From positions 4,781,697 to 4,845,696 of the forward strand of contig NZ_CP120717.1 in NCBI RefSeq assembly GCF_032883915.1: 64,000 nt of DNA, in the 5' to 3' direction. How positions within the stretch are numbered: position 1 is the first letter of the stretch; every line of letters begins with the position of its first letter. Positions 55,214 to 64,000 of this stretch are shown here, one piece after another. Position numbers and translations under genes: made by a program. The notes under the pieces were generated by a model that saw only the letters and a program-made list of their open reading frames with translations, had not been told where the DNA came from and did not search any database. Source of the stretch: Endozoicomonas sp. 8E (GTDB lineage: Bacteria > Pseudomonadota > Gammaproteobacteria > Pseudomonadales > Endozoicomonadaceae).

Positions 55214-56437
55214 ATGAAACTCGCACAAATCAGTGCACTGAGTGCTGCCATCTTTATGGCTACCTCTGCTCAGGCTAACGCCTTCCTGGACGAATCAAGC
55301 CTGGATCTGGAGTTGCGCAACTTCTATCAAACTAAAACCAAGGATGACGGCTCGACCGACTCCTCCAACTCTCAGTGGGCCCAAGGCGTTCGTCTTGACT
55401 TCTCCTCTGGCTACTTTCAGAACATAGTCGGACTGGATCTGGGTGGTTACTACTCTCTGAAACTTGGCGCTTCCGATATTGACGGTTTTGTTGGCAACCC
55501 TGGCTTGCTCAGAGTGGATAGCGACGGCGATTCCCACAGCTACGGCAAAACATCCTACGCAATCAAATTCAATCTTGCTGACATGGGTGTTGCAAAATAC
55601 GGACGCATGTTCCTTGACACACCTCTGGTCAACGACTCTGACAGCCGTGTTCTGCCAAGCCTGAGCGAAGGCTTTTACGCAGACATCACTGTATCCGGCT
55701 TGTCTGCTCACACTGCCTGGATTACGAAAGGCAACGGTAAGACCGAGTCGGGCTTTGAAGATTACGAAGTAGGTGACGACAGTGAAGCCGTAATGACACT
55801 GGGTGGTGCCTATGACTTTGGCAACGGTTTGGAATTGAGCGCCGACTATGCCAGCCAAAGCAACTACGCCAAGAAATATCTGGGTGAGGCCAGCTTCTCT
55901 ACTGAAGTTGAAGGTGTTGAGGTGGGTGTGGCTGGTCAGTATGGACAAGTCGACCTCACTGGCGACAGCAAACCAACAACTGGAGACAAGAGCCAGTACA
56001 CTTACGGACTGAAAGTGGCCGCCGGTGTGGGACATGCTGACTTTGGTGTTGCGTACACCAAAGTTGAAAGCACAGACTTAGGTCCATACAAAATTGGTTG
56101 GGCTGGCGGTGACGATGACACCGGTTACTTTGGCTATAACTCTATCCAGATCTCTGACTTCAACAGCAACGGTCAAAAAGCCTGGGGCTTCTCTGCAGGC
56201 TATGACTTTGAAGGCATCGTTGACGGTCTGAGCGTCAAGGGTATTTACGTCATGGGTGAAGTTAAGTCTGAGGACGAAACTGAGTACAACCTGGACATCA
56301 ATTATGCAATCCCTCAGGTTGAGGGTCTGACCGCCCGTCTGAGATACGCAAATAATACTGTTGAAGCCAAAGGTGCAGACGATGTTGTCAAGACCGACAC
56401 ACGTGTCATCCTGAAGTACAACGTCGCTGTGTTCTGA
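55214..56437 (+). CDS. OprD-like outer membrane porin
   Basis: 407 aa. Signal peptide MKLAQISALSAAIFMATSAQA; the mature start FLDESSLDLELRNFY resembles the OprD family. Alternating beta-strand pattern through to a C-terminal Phe (LKYNVAVF), the outer-membrane assembly signal. OprD porins admit amino acids, peptides or organic acids. AAGGAG precedes the ATG, with a terminator after the gene. Probably highly expressed, given the strong site and terminator. Confidence 0.85.
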   Translation: MKLAQISALSAAIFMATSAQANAFLDESSLDLELRNFYQTKTKDDGSTDSSNSQWAQGVRLDFSSGYFQNIVGLDLGGYYSLKLGASDIDGFVGNPGLLRVDSDGDSHSYGKTSYAIKFNLADMGVAKYGRMFLDTPLVNDSDSRVLPSLSEGFYADITVSGLSAHTAWITKGNGKTESGFEDYEVGDDSEAVMTLGGAYDFGNGLELSADYASQSNYAKKYLGEASFSTEVEGVEVGVAGQYGQVDLTGDSKPTTGDKSQYTYGLKVAAGVGHADFGVAYTKVESTDLGPYKIGWAGGDDDTGYFGYNSIQISDFNSNGQKAWGFSAGYDFEGIVDGLSVKGIYVMGEVKSEDETEYNLDINYAIPQVEGLTARLRYANNTVEAKGADDVVKTDTRVILKYNVAVF

Positions 56438-56464
56438 TCTAACCATCAGAAGAAGCGACCTTAC

Positions 56465-56493
56465 AAAGCCTCTGCTATGCGGGGGCTTTTTTT
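56465..56493 (+). terminator. Terminator of the porin gene
   Basis: AAAGCCTC pairs with GGGGCTTT (one G-U), followed by a T-run, 27 bp beyond the stop. Confidence 0.78.
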
Positions 56494-56640
56494 ATTGCCT
56501 CAGGAAAGCAGCAAACCGACTTAAACAGCACCCCATCAAAAGGCAATCATTGCTAAACAAATACTTCAGATACTAAAAAGGGAGGCTGAATGCCTCCCTT
56601 GAAGGGCCGAAAAGAGCTCAACGAGTCAACACCAGCGTCA

Positions 56641-56982
56641 TCACGAAGCGGCGTATTCCTTGAGCTTTTTCAAAGGACGAACCTTAACCTGTATACTGGC
56701 CGGTTTGGCGGGCACATCCATTAACTCGCCGGGCTTAAATGGGTTAGGTACGCCTTTCTTGGCTTTCTGAGCAGGTTTTTTCCTGGTCACGATCTTGAGC
56801 AGTCCCGGAAGAGTGAACTCGCCACAGCCCCGCTTCTTGATATGACGCTCTACCAGTATTCCCAACTCTTCCAGCACAGCACCCACTTCTTTCCGACTCA
56901 AACCGGTACTCTCTGAAATATCAGCAAGAATCTGGGTTTTACTGTACTTATCCTTGATAGCTGTGGCTTTCTTCGCTGCCAT
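56641..56982 (-). CDS. HU-family DNA-binding protein, diverged
   Basis: 113 aa. IHF/HU fold: KTQILADISESTGLSRKEV helices, then a beta-arm region in which the usual tip is replaced by PNPFKPGELMDVPAKPAS. Lys-rich tail. Longer and more diverged than HU (90 aa). Probably a nucleoid-associated protein. Alone, convergent with the porin gene. Confidence 0.8.
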   Translation of the reverse strand: MAAKKATAIKDKYSKTQILADISESTGLSRKEVGAVLEELGILVERHIKKRGCGEFTLPGLLKIVTRKKPAQKAKKGVPNPFKPGELMDVPAKPASIQVKVRPLKKLKEYAAS

Positions 56983-57514
56983 TCGATTACTCTCCTGATG
57001 GATTTTCCCTGTAGGTTACCTTCCGCACCAGCGGATTGTGATCTGCCACTTCACCAGGCTGATTTAATGTTTCACGAGGCAAGTCCGAAAAATCGGACAT
57101 TCAACTTCCCTAACCTCAGAGAGCCTGCAAAACCAGACTTTTGAAACATCTGAAATCACTATAACAAGTGATTTTTTACAGTGGTAGTCTTTTTTACACC
57201 CTTTTAAGCATTGCCATAGCCCTCTATATAAGGGGCATAGAAAGAGTTTGAGATAGAGGCACAATGACGTTACATTAATCCTTACAGCAGTGTTACGCTG
57301 TGGCTTTTTGTTGCCCGTTTGTTTGCGCGCTGAATTGACCGCATTACTGATTTCAAAGCATTCCCATAATTTCGGGAGGCAGTCACTTCATAGAGAGCTT
57401 GCAACAGGGAGCTTTATTGATGTTTTACCGGGGTAAGGCGCTTTTTAATGCAGTAATGCCTGAAATCCGCATATTTTTACAGTCACACACATAACAACCA
57501 AAAGGACTCAGCAC
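56983..57514. other. Intergenic region, no gene seen
   Basis: Only a short hairpin, GTCCGA (57083-57088) with TCGGAC (57093-57098). A minus-strand open frame at 57064-57264 has no ribosome site or recognisable content. Confidence 0.4.
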
Positions 57515-58108
57515 TTGAAACATCTTAAATTTATCCACATGATCTTAGGCATCCTTTCACTGGCAGTATTAATTGTGGAGGGGTCTGTCCTCAATGTGCT
57601 GCTTGGTGGCGCACTGGCTATCGCCTCAGCTACGATGCTGCTGCTTACTGCCGCACTGATTCACCTCTGCCTTGGCTGCTATCTGACAGTCTATCGCGGC
57701 AAAAAATGCTTTTTGCAGGCAATGGCTTCAGTCATGCTGATTGCAGCGACTGCTCTTAGTGGCTGGGCAATATTTTCTCACCAGACACCTGAGATTCCAT
57801 CTTCACTGCTCCTTGTCACCGGCGTCCTGCTGCACGTTCTGATCAACCTGAAATCCTTTAACCCCACAAGCCCAATGGAAGTCATAGATTCCGACAGAGA
57901 GACTGGCACCGTCAAATGGTTCAACGTTTCAAAGGGCTTCGGCTTTATTACCCGGGACAGTGGTGAAGATGTCTTCGTCCACTACCGCACGATACGTGGA
58001 GAGGGTCACCGGACACTGTCTGAAGGGCAAAGGGTAGAATTTATCGTTGTGGAAAAAGACAAGGGACTGCAGGCAGAAGACGTGATTGCTGCACCCAAAG
58101 GCCGCTAA
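57515..58108 (+). CDS. Membrane protein with C-terminal cold-shock domain
   Basis: 197 aa. Four hydrophobic segments in the first 115 residues ([29 protein letters not shown] and two more), then a cold-shock domain from about 130 with RNP1 KGFGFITR and RNP2 VFVHY. TTG start supported by AAAGGA 8 nt upstream; the first ATG is eight codons in and has no site. It presumably tethers a nucleic-acid-binding domain to the inner membrane. Confidence 0.78.
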   Translation: MKHLKFIHMILGILSLAVLIVEGSVLNVLLGGALAIASATMLLLTAALIHLCLGCYLTVYRGKKCFLQAMASVMLIAATALSGWAIFSHQTPEIPSSLLLVTGVLLHVLINLKSFNPTSPMEVIDSDRETGTVKWFNVSKGFGFITRDSGEDVFVHYRTIRGEGHRTLSEGQRVEFIVVEKDKGLQAEDVIAAPKGR

Positions 58109-58125
58109 AGCCAATATTTTTTTCT

Positions 58126-58151
58126 GAACGGGGCTCTGTCCTGCCCCGTTC
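58126..58151 (+). terminator. Terminator hairpin after the membrane cold-shock gene
   Basis: GAACGGGGC pairs perfectly with GCCCCGTTC around an 8-nt loop, in the gap to convergent slyX. A T-run precedes the stem on the plus strand and none follows, so direction is uncertain. Confidence 0.5.
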
Positions 58152-58167
58152 AAGCTTGTGACCCTTA

Positions 58168-58386
58168 TTAATAATGAGGAGGAGCACTCTCCTTCTGTTC
58201 TTCCAACCGAGAGCTGGCCATAGTCATTAATTGCTTTTTCAGCTGAATCATTTCCTGCTTCAAACGATCAATTTCCTGCTGCTGACGGGTCACCACCTCG
58301 TTGAGCTGGGCAACGGTATCTTCCTGAAAGCTGAGCTGGGTCTGCAACTCAATCAGTTCCTCATTCATTTCATTCACCCCACTCAT
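58168..58386 (-). CDS. slyX: SlyX family protein
   Basis: 72 aa, as in E. coli. Short coiled coil (ELIELQTQLSFQEDTVAQL) and the family ending PPHY. Function unknown. Its ATG overlaps the stop of the HIT gene by 4 bp, so the two are translationally coupled. Confidence 0.9.
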   Translation of the reverse strand: MSGVNEMNEELIELQTQLSFQEDTVAQLNEVVTRQQQEIDRLKQEMIQLKKQLMTMASSRLEEQKESAPPHY

Positions 58387-58799
58387 TCAAAGCAGCTGAA
58401 CAATGATTCCAGCTTCTTTTTGATCTCACCGACCTGCGCCTGCTCATATGGCTTGGCTGGCAACCTGCCCCAAACAGGGTTTGGCCAGGCAACATCACTT
58501 TCATAACGGACAATATGATGAACATGTAACTGTTTAACAACATTACCCAGAGCCGCCACATTCATCTTATCTGCTTCAAAGACATCATTCAGAATGGCAG
58601 CAGTCAATGACGACTCACAAGCCAGCTGCAGCTGTTGCTCTTCATCAAGATGAAAAGCCTCATGAACCCCTGCCACTCTGGGCACCAGAATAAACCAGGG
58701 GTACTGACTGTCATTCATCAGCAAAACCCGGCAAAGGGGCAGATCCCCCATGACAAAGCAGTCCTTCTCCAGTCTGTTATCCAGCTGAAATTCGCTCAT
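58383..58799 (-). CDS. HIT-domain protein
   Basis: 138 aa. HIT-type histidine cluster in KQLHVHHIVRYESD (His92, His94, His95) followed by WPNPVWG, the pattern of a bacterial HIT subfamily that hydrolyses dinucleoside polyphosphates or similar nucleotides. Coupled to slyX, divergent from proS. Confidence 0.85.
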   Translation of the reverse strand: MSEFQLDNRLEKDCFVMGDLPLCRVLLMNDSQYPWFILVPRVAGVHEAFHLDEEQQLQLACESSLTAAILNDVFEADKMNVAALGNVVKQLHVHHIVRYESDVAWPNPVWGRLPAKPYEQAQVGEIKKKLESLFSCFE

Positions 58800-58957
58800 A
58801 ATTACTCCGATTAAGCCGAGTTGCCAGTAATAATTTGCAGCACTATAGCTAACCTGCTGATGAAATTCGACCGTGATTCACTCAGCAGCCATGACGTCTC
58901 TGCACAACCGTAGTAATATGCCGTTTTTGTGTTTTTGATAATCGGATAACTGAGCAC

Positions 58958-60673
58958 ATGCGTACTAGTCAATCCTTGATCTCCACCCTCAAGGAAACAC
59001 CTTCTGATGCCGTCGTCGTCAGCCACCAGCTGATGCTGCGAGCAGGCATGATCCGCAAACTGGCATCTGGTCTCTACAGCTGGATGCCCATGGGTCTGCG
59101 CGTTCTCCAGAAGGTAGAGAACATTGTTCGTGAAGAGATGAACCGCTCCGGCGCACAGGAAGTCCTGCTGCCTGCCGTGCAACCGGCTGAACTCTGGCAG
59201 GAAACCGGGCGCTGGGATCAATTTGGCCCCGAACTGCTCAGGTTTAAAGACCGTCATCAGCGCGACTTCGTCATTGGCCCTACTCATGAAGAAGTCATCA
59301 CCGATATGGTTCGTGACACTATCAGCAGCTACAAACAGCTGCCCATGAATCTGTACCAGATCCAAACCAAATTCCGTGATGAAATCCGTCCCCGCTTTGG
59401 TCTGATGCGTGGTCGAGAGTTCATTATGAAAGACGCCTATTCATTCCATTCCAATGATGAAAGCCTCGGTCTTGAATACGAAAACATGCACGACACCTAC
59501 AACCGTATCTTTACCCGCCTGGGTCTGAATTTCAGGGCCGTAGAAGCGGATACGGGCTCCATCGGTGGCAGCGCCTCACACGAAATTCACGTTCTGGCCG
59601 AATCTGGAGAGGACGCCATCGTCTTCAGTGACCAGAGTGAATACGCAGCCAACATTGAAAAAGCAGAAGCCCTGGCACCTGCTCACCAGAGAGCAGCTCC
59701 CTCTGAAGAAATGCGTCTGGTTGATACCCCCGAAGCAAAAACTATTGCCGATCTGGTTGAACAATTTGACCTACCCATTGAGAAGACAGTCAAGACCCTG
59801 ATTGTTGCAGCAGCCGAAGAATCAGATGCGGACTTCGTTGCCCTGATAGTTCGTGGTGATCATGAGCTGAATGAAATAAAAGCGGAAAAACTGTCGGAAG
59901 TTGCAACACCTCTGCGTTTTGCGACAGAAGAAGAGATCAACTCCATCATGGGAGCAGGGCCCGGCTCTTTGGGCCCTGTAGGCATCAAAATCCCTTGCAT
60001 AGTTGATCGCTCGGTTGCGGTCATGTCTGACTTCGGTGCAGGAGCCAACATAGATGGTAAACATCAATTTGGTATCAACTGGGAAAGAGACGCATCTTTC
60101 GATCGTATCGCCGATGTGAGAAATATTGTAGAAGGTGATCCCAGCCCTTGCGGCAGAGGCACCCTGGAAATCAAGCGCGGTATCGAAGTAGGTCATATTT
60201 TCCAGCTGGGTACTAAATACTCTGAGTCCATGAAGGCTACCGTTCTGGATGAAAACGGAAAAGCCGTGACTATGGCGATGGGTTGCTACGGGCTGGGGGT
60301 TTCCCGTGTCGTCGCAGCCGCCATTGAGCAAAATCATGACGATCGCGGAATCATCTGGCCCGAAAGCATTGCGCCTTTCCAGATCGCCATTGTTGGTCTG
60401 AAGATTGAGAAGTCTGAAGCCGTCCGGGAAGCCGCCGAGAACCTCTATAAGGAACTGACTGAAGCGGGCTACGACGTCCTTCTGGATGATCGTAAAGCCA
60501 GTCCGGGCGTCAAGTTTGCCGACATGGAACTGATCGGTATTCCACACCGGGTGGTCCTGAGTGATAGAGGGTTGCAGAACGGTCAGGTAGAATACAAATA
60601 TCGCAGGGCAGCAGATCGCGAAGACGTGGCACTCAGTGAAATTTCGGACTTTCTTAAGGAACGTCTGGCCTGA
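58958..60673 (+). CDS. proS: Prolyl-tRNA synthetase
   Basis: 571 aa, E. coli ProS 572. Class II core: motif 2 region [21 protein letters not shown] (split across about 139-159), the INS editing insertion at about 225-405 ([13 protein letters not shown]), and the C-terminal anticodon domain with [15 protein letters not shown]. The bacterial form with editing domain. Its 3' end overlaps the next open frame. Confidence 0.96.
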   Translation: MRTSQSLISTLKETPSDAVVVSHQLMLRAGMIRKLASGLYSWMPMGLRVLQKVENIVREEMNRSGAQEVLLPAVQPAELWQETGRWDQFGPELLRFKDRHQRDFVIGPTHEEVITDMVRDTISSYKQLPMNLYQIQTKFRDEIRPRFGLMRGREFIMKDAYSFHSNDESLGLEYENMHDTYNRIFTRLGLNFRAVEADTGSIGGSASHEIHVLAESGEDAIVFSDQSEYAANIEKAEALAPAHQRAAPSEEMRLVDTPEAKTIADLVEQFDLPIEKTVKTLIVAAAEESDADFVALIVRGDHELNEIKAEKLSEVATPLRFATEEEINSIMGAGPGSLGPVGIKIPCIVDRSVAVMSDFGAGANIDGKHQFGINWERDASFDRIADVRNIVEGDPSPCGRGTLEIKRGIEVGHIFQLGTKYSESMKATVLDENGKAVTMAMGCYGLGVSRVVAAAIEQNHDDRGIIWPESIAPFQIAIVGLKIEKSEAVREAAENLYKELTEAGYDVLLDDRKASPGVKFADMELIGIPHRVVLSDRGLQNGQVEYKYRRAADREDVALSEISDFLKERLA

Positions 60674-61277
60674 ACAGTTTATCAAACGGCCGTCGTTTTA
60701 TAATAAAAATAGCCTGATTACAGGTTTCACCCTCGCACTTTTGCTAACTCCGACAACCGGTTGGAGTCAGCAGAAAGTAGATGAAGGGCTGCGAATCTAT
60801 CTTGAAGAGGCTCTCAGTACCACCGAGAGTTTTTCAGATCGTTTCGAGGCAGAAGTCTGGCTGGTCGATATGTCCAGCCGACTAAAGCCATTCATGAAAC
60901 ATCAGAGTCAGCGAAAGCGTCTGGAGTTGCTCAAAAAAATTCACAAAAAAGCCACTGCCGCTAAACTCTCCCCCGAACTGGTGCTGGCATTAATTCAAAC
61001 AGAATCCTCTTTTGACCGATTTGCTGTTTCTTCTGCCGGAGCCCAAGGTCTGATGCAGGTTATGCCGTTCTGGAAAGACGTCATTGGCCGCCCACAGGAT
61101 AACCTGACCGACGTAGAGACCAATCTGAAATACGGCAGCCATATTCTCAGTTATTACCTGGAAAAGGAAAAAGGCAACCTGACCCGGGCACTGGCCCGTT
61201 ACAATGGCAGTCTTGGCAAAACATGGTATCCGGAGCGAGTGTATAAAAACTGGGATCGCCACTGGCGTAATGACTGA
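60636..61277 (+). CDS. Lytic transglycosylase (SLT fold), exported
   Basis: 213 aa from a GTG; the true start is unclear because no ATG precedes the signal segment ([20 protein letters not shown]) and the 5' end overlaps proS by 38 bp. Catalytic Glu123 in [20 protein letters not shown], then GLMQVMPFW and [10 protein letters not shown], the standard SLT motifs. Cleaves peptidoglycan glycan strands in the periplasm. Confidence 0.82.
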   Translation: MKFRTFLRNVWPEQFIKRPSFYNKNSLITGFTLALLLTPTTGWSQQKVDEGLRIYLEEALSTTESFSDRFEAEVWLVDMSSRLKPFMKHQSQRKRLELLKKIHKKATAAKLSPELVLALIQTESSFDRFAVSSAGAQGLMQVMPFWKDVIGRPQDNLTDVETNLKYGSHILSYYLEKEKGNLTRALARYNGSLGKTWYPERVYKNWDRHWRND

Positions 61278-61308
61278 GAAGGACTTCAGAGCCCTAGCCA
61301 TCAACTGA

Positions 61309-61581
61309 TTACCCAGTAGTAAACTCGGAAAATTCCTGTTCCGACTCCACGGAAACACTGACACCAGTCACTCGAGCCATGGGAGGACCTTTATGCAACC
61401 AGGCTTCCAACCTGTCCAACTCTTGCTCTTCACCGCACATTAAAACTTCAACTCTTCCGTCTGGTAAATTTTTTGCCCACCCGGTAATCCCCAGTTTTCT
61501 GGCTTCCTGCTGGGTTGAGCCACGGAACCAGACGCCCTGCACTTTCCCATCAACCATTGCACGCCTGCATTGATTAGCCAT
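61309..61581 (-). CDS. Acylphosphatase
   Basis: 90 aa. Catalytic Arg in GVWFRGSTQQEA and Asn in WAKNLPDGRVEV; whole length typical. Hydrolyses acyl phosphates. ATG at 61581 chosen because AAGG lies 9 nt upstream; two nearer upstream starts are too close to it. Overlaps the end of the TlpA-like gene. Confidence 0.92.
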   Translation of the reverse strand: MANQCRRAMVDGKVQGVWFRGSTQQEARKLGITGWAKNLPDGRVEVLMCGEEQELDRLEAWLHKGPPMARVTGVSVSVESEQEFSEFTTG

Positions 61582-62047
61582 TTTCATCAACCTTGTTCAT
61601 TAATACCCGAACGCTGTCTTCCAGACTTTCCTTTGTCTGAGGTCCATACAATACTTCTATCAGTTTTCCCTTAGGATTAACAATCATGGTCGCAGGCAGT
61701 ACCTGGGGGTCTCTGGTCTCCAGCAACACCATAGGACTCTGGGTAACAACAGGAAACCGAATACCCATATTTCTGGCTTTTTTTATCAGTTCTTTTCCCT
61801 GACTGTCATCAAAATCATACCCGAGAATCCGAATTTTTCCGTCACTGGCCAGGGCATTCAGCTCCGGGATCTCTTCACGACAGGGACCACACCACTGGGC
61901 CCAGATGTTTATAACGGTCCACCGACCTTTATCATCCTTGAGAAATACGCCTTTTCCCTGAGTATCTGTCAAGTCAGGTTTCGAGCAGGCAGACAGAAAT
62001 AGAGCGGTCAGTAACAATGAAAAGAATCGAAAAAAAAATAATCGCAT
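61574..62047 (-). CDS. TlpA/ResA-like thioredoxin lipoprotein
   Basis: 157 aa. Lipobox LSAC (Cys21) after a hydrophobic start, then a thioredoxin fold with WCGPC (Cys53, Cys56) and the cis-proline region VLPATMIV. A membrane-anchored periplasmic thiol reductase. Coupled to the acylphosphatase gene by an 8-bp overlap. Confidence 0.88.
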   Translation of the reverse strand: MRLFFFRFFSLLLTALFLSACSKPDLTDTQGKGVFLKDDKGRWTVINIWAQWCGPCREEIPELNALASDGKIRILGYDFDDSQGKELIKKARNMGIRFPVVTQSPMVLLETRDPQVLPATMIVNPKGKLIEVLYGPQTKESLEDSVRVLMNKVDENG

Positions 62048-62352
62048 TACCCTTAGATCCTGTAACGAGTTTGTTCTGATTCTAGTTGGAATACTTCATA
62101 AAGTCGCCCCGAAGCCTGTTGAAATTATGCTTTAGAGCATGGAGTAGAAAACCCTCTCTGTCTGTCACTCAATACAAAAAAAACCGGCCTGAACAAAGAC
62201 CGGCTTTCGAACTGAATAAACGATGAGATTATCATGCCGTTGCCACTTTCCCCGGGGCCTGCCCGAATTCCAGTGCTTCCAGCGAGCGACTGTAACTCCT
62301 TTCATTAACCGATCACACTCATTAAATCATCTTTTGACTGAGGTCAGTATTT
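62048..62352. other. Intergenic region with a possible coding relic
   Basis: Holds the terminator at 62175-62205. On the minus strand about 62235-62310 an open frame reads SLEALEFGQAPGKVATA to a stop with no start codon. This looks like the last 20-25 codons of a lost gene, perhaps an oxidoreductase C-terminus. Confidence 0.3.
62175..62205 (-). terminator. Terminator downstream of the YihY gene
   Basis: Minus-strand CCGG stem (AAGCCGG with CCGGTT) followed by eight T. It lies about 150 bp beyond the YihY stop. Confidence 0.6.
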
Positions 62353-63609
62353 TCAGAATTCAGTAAAGAGGTCATCAAGATGGCAATCGAGTACAGCCCG
62401 CTGCTGTTCATTCAACTGTTTCAGACGATCTACCATTTGAACATACCATCCGGGCTTATCCAGAGTGACAACAGAATCCAGCTGCTGATCCGAAGGGTAA
62501 GACCAGGGGAGTTGCTGGCAAAGGTTATTGAGCCCCAGATGTCTAAGATCCCTGGCCAGTATCATTTCTCCCAGATCATTTTTACTGACCACCCCCTCCT
62601 CCAGCAGGTGGCTGGTGTAAAGCTCCCAATCTTCAAGAGAGAGATTCCATCCTGCCTGGTGCAGCTGCTCGAGCTTGAAACTCAACCCTTTTTGAAACTG
62701 CTCATTAAATCCGTTCAGGACCACCAGAACGCCTAACAAAGGTGGAAGCGCCTCATTCCGAGTCTGGTTGGATAAAGCAAAACTCCTGACCAGTACCGCA
62801 CCAAAAAGAACCAGTATCCAACTTAAATAAATCCAAAGCAGGAATACGGGAACGGCCGCAAAAGCGCCATAGATCAATTGATACGACGGCGACAGAGTAA
62901 TAAACAGAGCAAAGCCATTCTTTGCCAGCTCAAGCAAAAAAGCTACGATCAGCGCCCCCGTGAAAGCGTGACGAAAAGGTACACGTCGATTGGGTACAGC
63001 CATATAGAGCAAAGTGAAAACAATGCTGCTCAACAGAATGGGAGTTAACCGTAACAGCCACTGATCAACCCCAAGATAGGCAGTAGTATCAGCTATCAGT
63101 TTCAGGGATGCCAGATAAGACGTCAGCACAAAACCAACACCGAGCAGGAAGGGCCCCATGCTAAGAATCGCCCAGTAGAGCAGGAAGCCGACAATTCCCC
63201 GGCGAACCCTGTCTACCTGCCAGATCTGATTAATAGCACCATCAATGGTTCTGAGCATCATAAATGCCGTGACCACCAGAAAAGCAACACCCACTCCAGT
63301 CAACTTGCGTGCCTGCTGGGAAAAACTGGAAAGGTAAGACTGGATCTGTTCACCCGCTGTCGGAACAAAGTGACTGAATATAAAACTCTGTACCATCTCG
63401 CCTACCCCCTGGAAAGAGGGAATAGCCGATAACATGCTATAGGTAACCGTCATCATTGGCACTACAGCAAACAGTGTCGTATACGTCAGCGCAGCGGCGT
63501 TATTGAGGCAACGGTGCTTAAAGAAAGTATCAGAGACAGACAGAAGATAGGCACGGAGCCATTGAACATATTGAGCCTGTGTAGAACTGGAAAAAAGCGA
63601 GCCTGGCAT
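62353..63609 (-). CDS. YihY/BrkB family inner-membrane protein
   Basis: 418 aa with six hydrophobic segments in the first 290 residues. Family marks: NNAAALTYTTLFAVVPMMTV near 38-57 and the YGAFAAVPVFLLWIYLSW region near 245-262. The last 130 residues are a soluble tail. Once called RNase BN in error; actual role unknown. Confidence 0.88.
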   Translation of the reverse strand: MPGSLFSSSTQAQYVQWLRAYLLSVSDTFFKHRCLNNAAALTYTTLFAVVPMMTVTYSMLSAIPSFQGVGEMVQSFIFSHFVPTAGEQIQSYLSSFSQQARKLTGVGVAFLVVTAFMMLRTIDGAINQIWQVDRVRRGIVGFLLYWAILSMGPFLLGVGFVLTSYLASLKLIADTTAYLGVDQWLLRLTPILLSSIVFTLLYMAVPNRRVPFRHAFTGALIVAFLLELAKNGFALFITLSPSYQLIYGAFAAVPVFLLWIYLSWILVLFGAVLVRSFALSNQTRNEALPPLLGVLVVLNGFNEQFQKGLSFKLEQLHQAGWNLSLEDWELYTSHLLEEGVVSKNDLGEMILARDLRHLGLNNLCQQLPWSYPSDQQLDSVVTLDKPGWYVQMVDRLKQLNEQQRAVLDCHLDDLFTEF

Positions 63610-63631
63610 AGCGAATCCCTGATATTGAAAA

Positions 63632-63662
63632 GAGCCTGACGCGAAGATTTTCAGCCAGGCTC
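63632..63662 (-). terminator. Hairpin between the DUF4136 gene and YihY
   Basis: GAGCCTG (63632-63638) pairs with CAGGCTC (63656-63662), 18 bp beyond the DUF4136 stop. The arms share GAGCCTGAC with the dispersed element, but nothing else does. Confidence 0.45.
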
Positions 63663-63679
63663 CAGCTCAGAGAAGCGTA

Positions 63680-64000
63680 TCAGTTCTTATGCCCCGGAGG
63701 AAAGCCATTCAATATGCCCTCAACCGCGGCATTGATCTTTTCACTCCGCTCTTCGGGTGTGGCACTGTATATCACTTTGGAAGTGAAGCGTCCTCGCCAT
63801 TCCAGCTGCTGACTTTCCGGATTCACAAAATCGATGAGGAGCGAACCTTCCTGATAGTCTCTCACCCGGGTTTCTGTCGTAGCACCCATTCCCCGTAAGC
63901 CCATGCCATAGCCCATAGAGGTAGAAATTTGGTTCAGCTCCCTGTGGGTACGGGTCATGGTTAGATAATTAACCAGAAAATCCGGACGGTCATCTTTGCT
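63680..64000 (-). CDS. DUF4136 family lipoprotein, partial (runs off the window end)
   Basis: The last 106 codons. The frame is open through the window edge, where it reads DDRPDFLVNYLT, the core pattern of DUF4136; an internal ATG at 63958 is not the start. Family members are lipoproteins of about 180-200 aa, so the signal and N-terminal half lie beyond 64000. Function unknown. Confidence 0.75.
   Translation of the reverse strand, partial: SKDDRPDFLVNYLTMTRTHRELNQISTSMGYGMGLRGMGATTETRVRDYQEGSLLIDFVNPESQQLEWRGRFTSKVIYSATPEERSEKINAAVEGILNGFPPGHKN

Noticed and set aside
55295-56035. Minus-strand open frame of 246 codons
   Set aside because: Antisense shadow of the porin gene.
57064-57264. 66-codon Cys-rich minus-strand frame upstream of the HU-like gene
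   Set aside because: No ribosome binding site, low-complexity composition and no recognisable pattern.
59822-60685. Minus-strand open frame of 287 codons
   Set aside because: Antisense shadow of proS with composition unlike a real protein.
63632-63662. Possible fifth, minimal copy of the palindromic element
   Set aside because: Only GAGCCTGAC and its complement are shared; the rest of the arms and all internal sequence are missing, so chance similarity of a terminator stem is more likely.

Overview
The window looks like chromosomal DNA of a host-associated gammaproteobacterium of the Oceanospirillales, most likely Endozoicomonas or a close relative. This is an inference from three things: the gammaproteobacterial gene neighbourhoods (ybgC-tolQRAB-pal-cpoB-queE-queC, dapA-bamC-purC, fmdB-aspS-yebC-ruvC, tusA-perM beside bepA-nadA), type III secretion related genes, and a family of ShET2/EspL-like effectors. 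No rRNA, phage or CRISPR array is present.

Layout. 1-7.8 kb: six tandem minus-strand paralogues of a predicted Cys-His-Asp protease effector family, with broken pieces of the 3' end of pepN between them. 7.9-13.8 kb: pepN, a DUF2797 gene, a yeaC-like gene and a long PLP-dependent enzyme. 13.8-16.6 kb: accessory stretch with a RhuM-Fic protein, gene relics and secreted proteins of unknown function, one apparently split by a palindromic element. 16.6-21.7 kb: glpG, nadK, DUF1853, DUF2780, a D-cysteine desulfhydrase-like gene and an RRM protein. 21.8-23.1 kb: five tRNA-Asp/tRNA-Val pairs. 23.4-36.2 kb: rdgC, ybbN, purC, bamC, dapA, bcp, perM, tusA, bepA, nadA, tRNA-Lys and a phytase-like esterase. 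36.3-44 kb: queC, queE and the complete Tol-Pal set. 44-52.4 kb: ruvB, ruvA, ruvC, yebC, aspS and fmdB, with the ruv genes separated by two plus-strand genes. 52.5-54.5 kb: a LcrH/SycD-type chaperone followed by a probable type III secreted protein. 55.2-64 kb: an OprD-like porin, an HU-like protein, a membrane cold-shock protein, slyX, a HIT protein, proS, a lytic transglycosylase, acylphosphatase, a TlpA-like lipoprotein, YihY and a partial DUF4136 gene.

Two signals stand out. The first is the effector array: all six proteins keep the predicted catalytic Cys and His, one has Asp changed to Glu, and the pepN relics record how the array grew. The second is a dispersed palindromic element with 20-bp terminal inverted repeats, present four times (about 16.1, 26.9, 43.4 and 48.0 kb). 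Its arms change in matched pairs between copies. It carries 0, 0, 1 or 4 units of a 47-bp tandem repeat. Two copies overlap stop codons of neighbouring genes. The T3SS-type chaperone operon at 52.5-54.5 kb fits with the effectors, but no secretion apparatus genes lie in this window.
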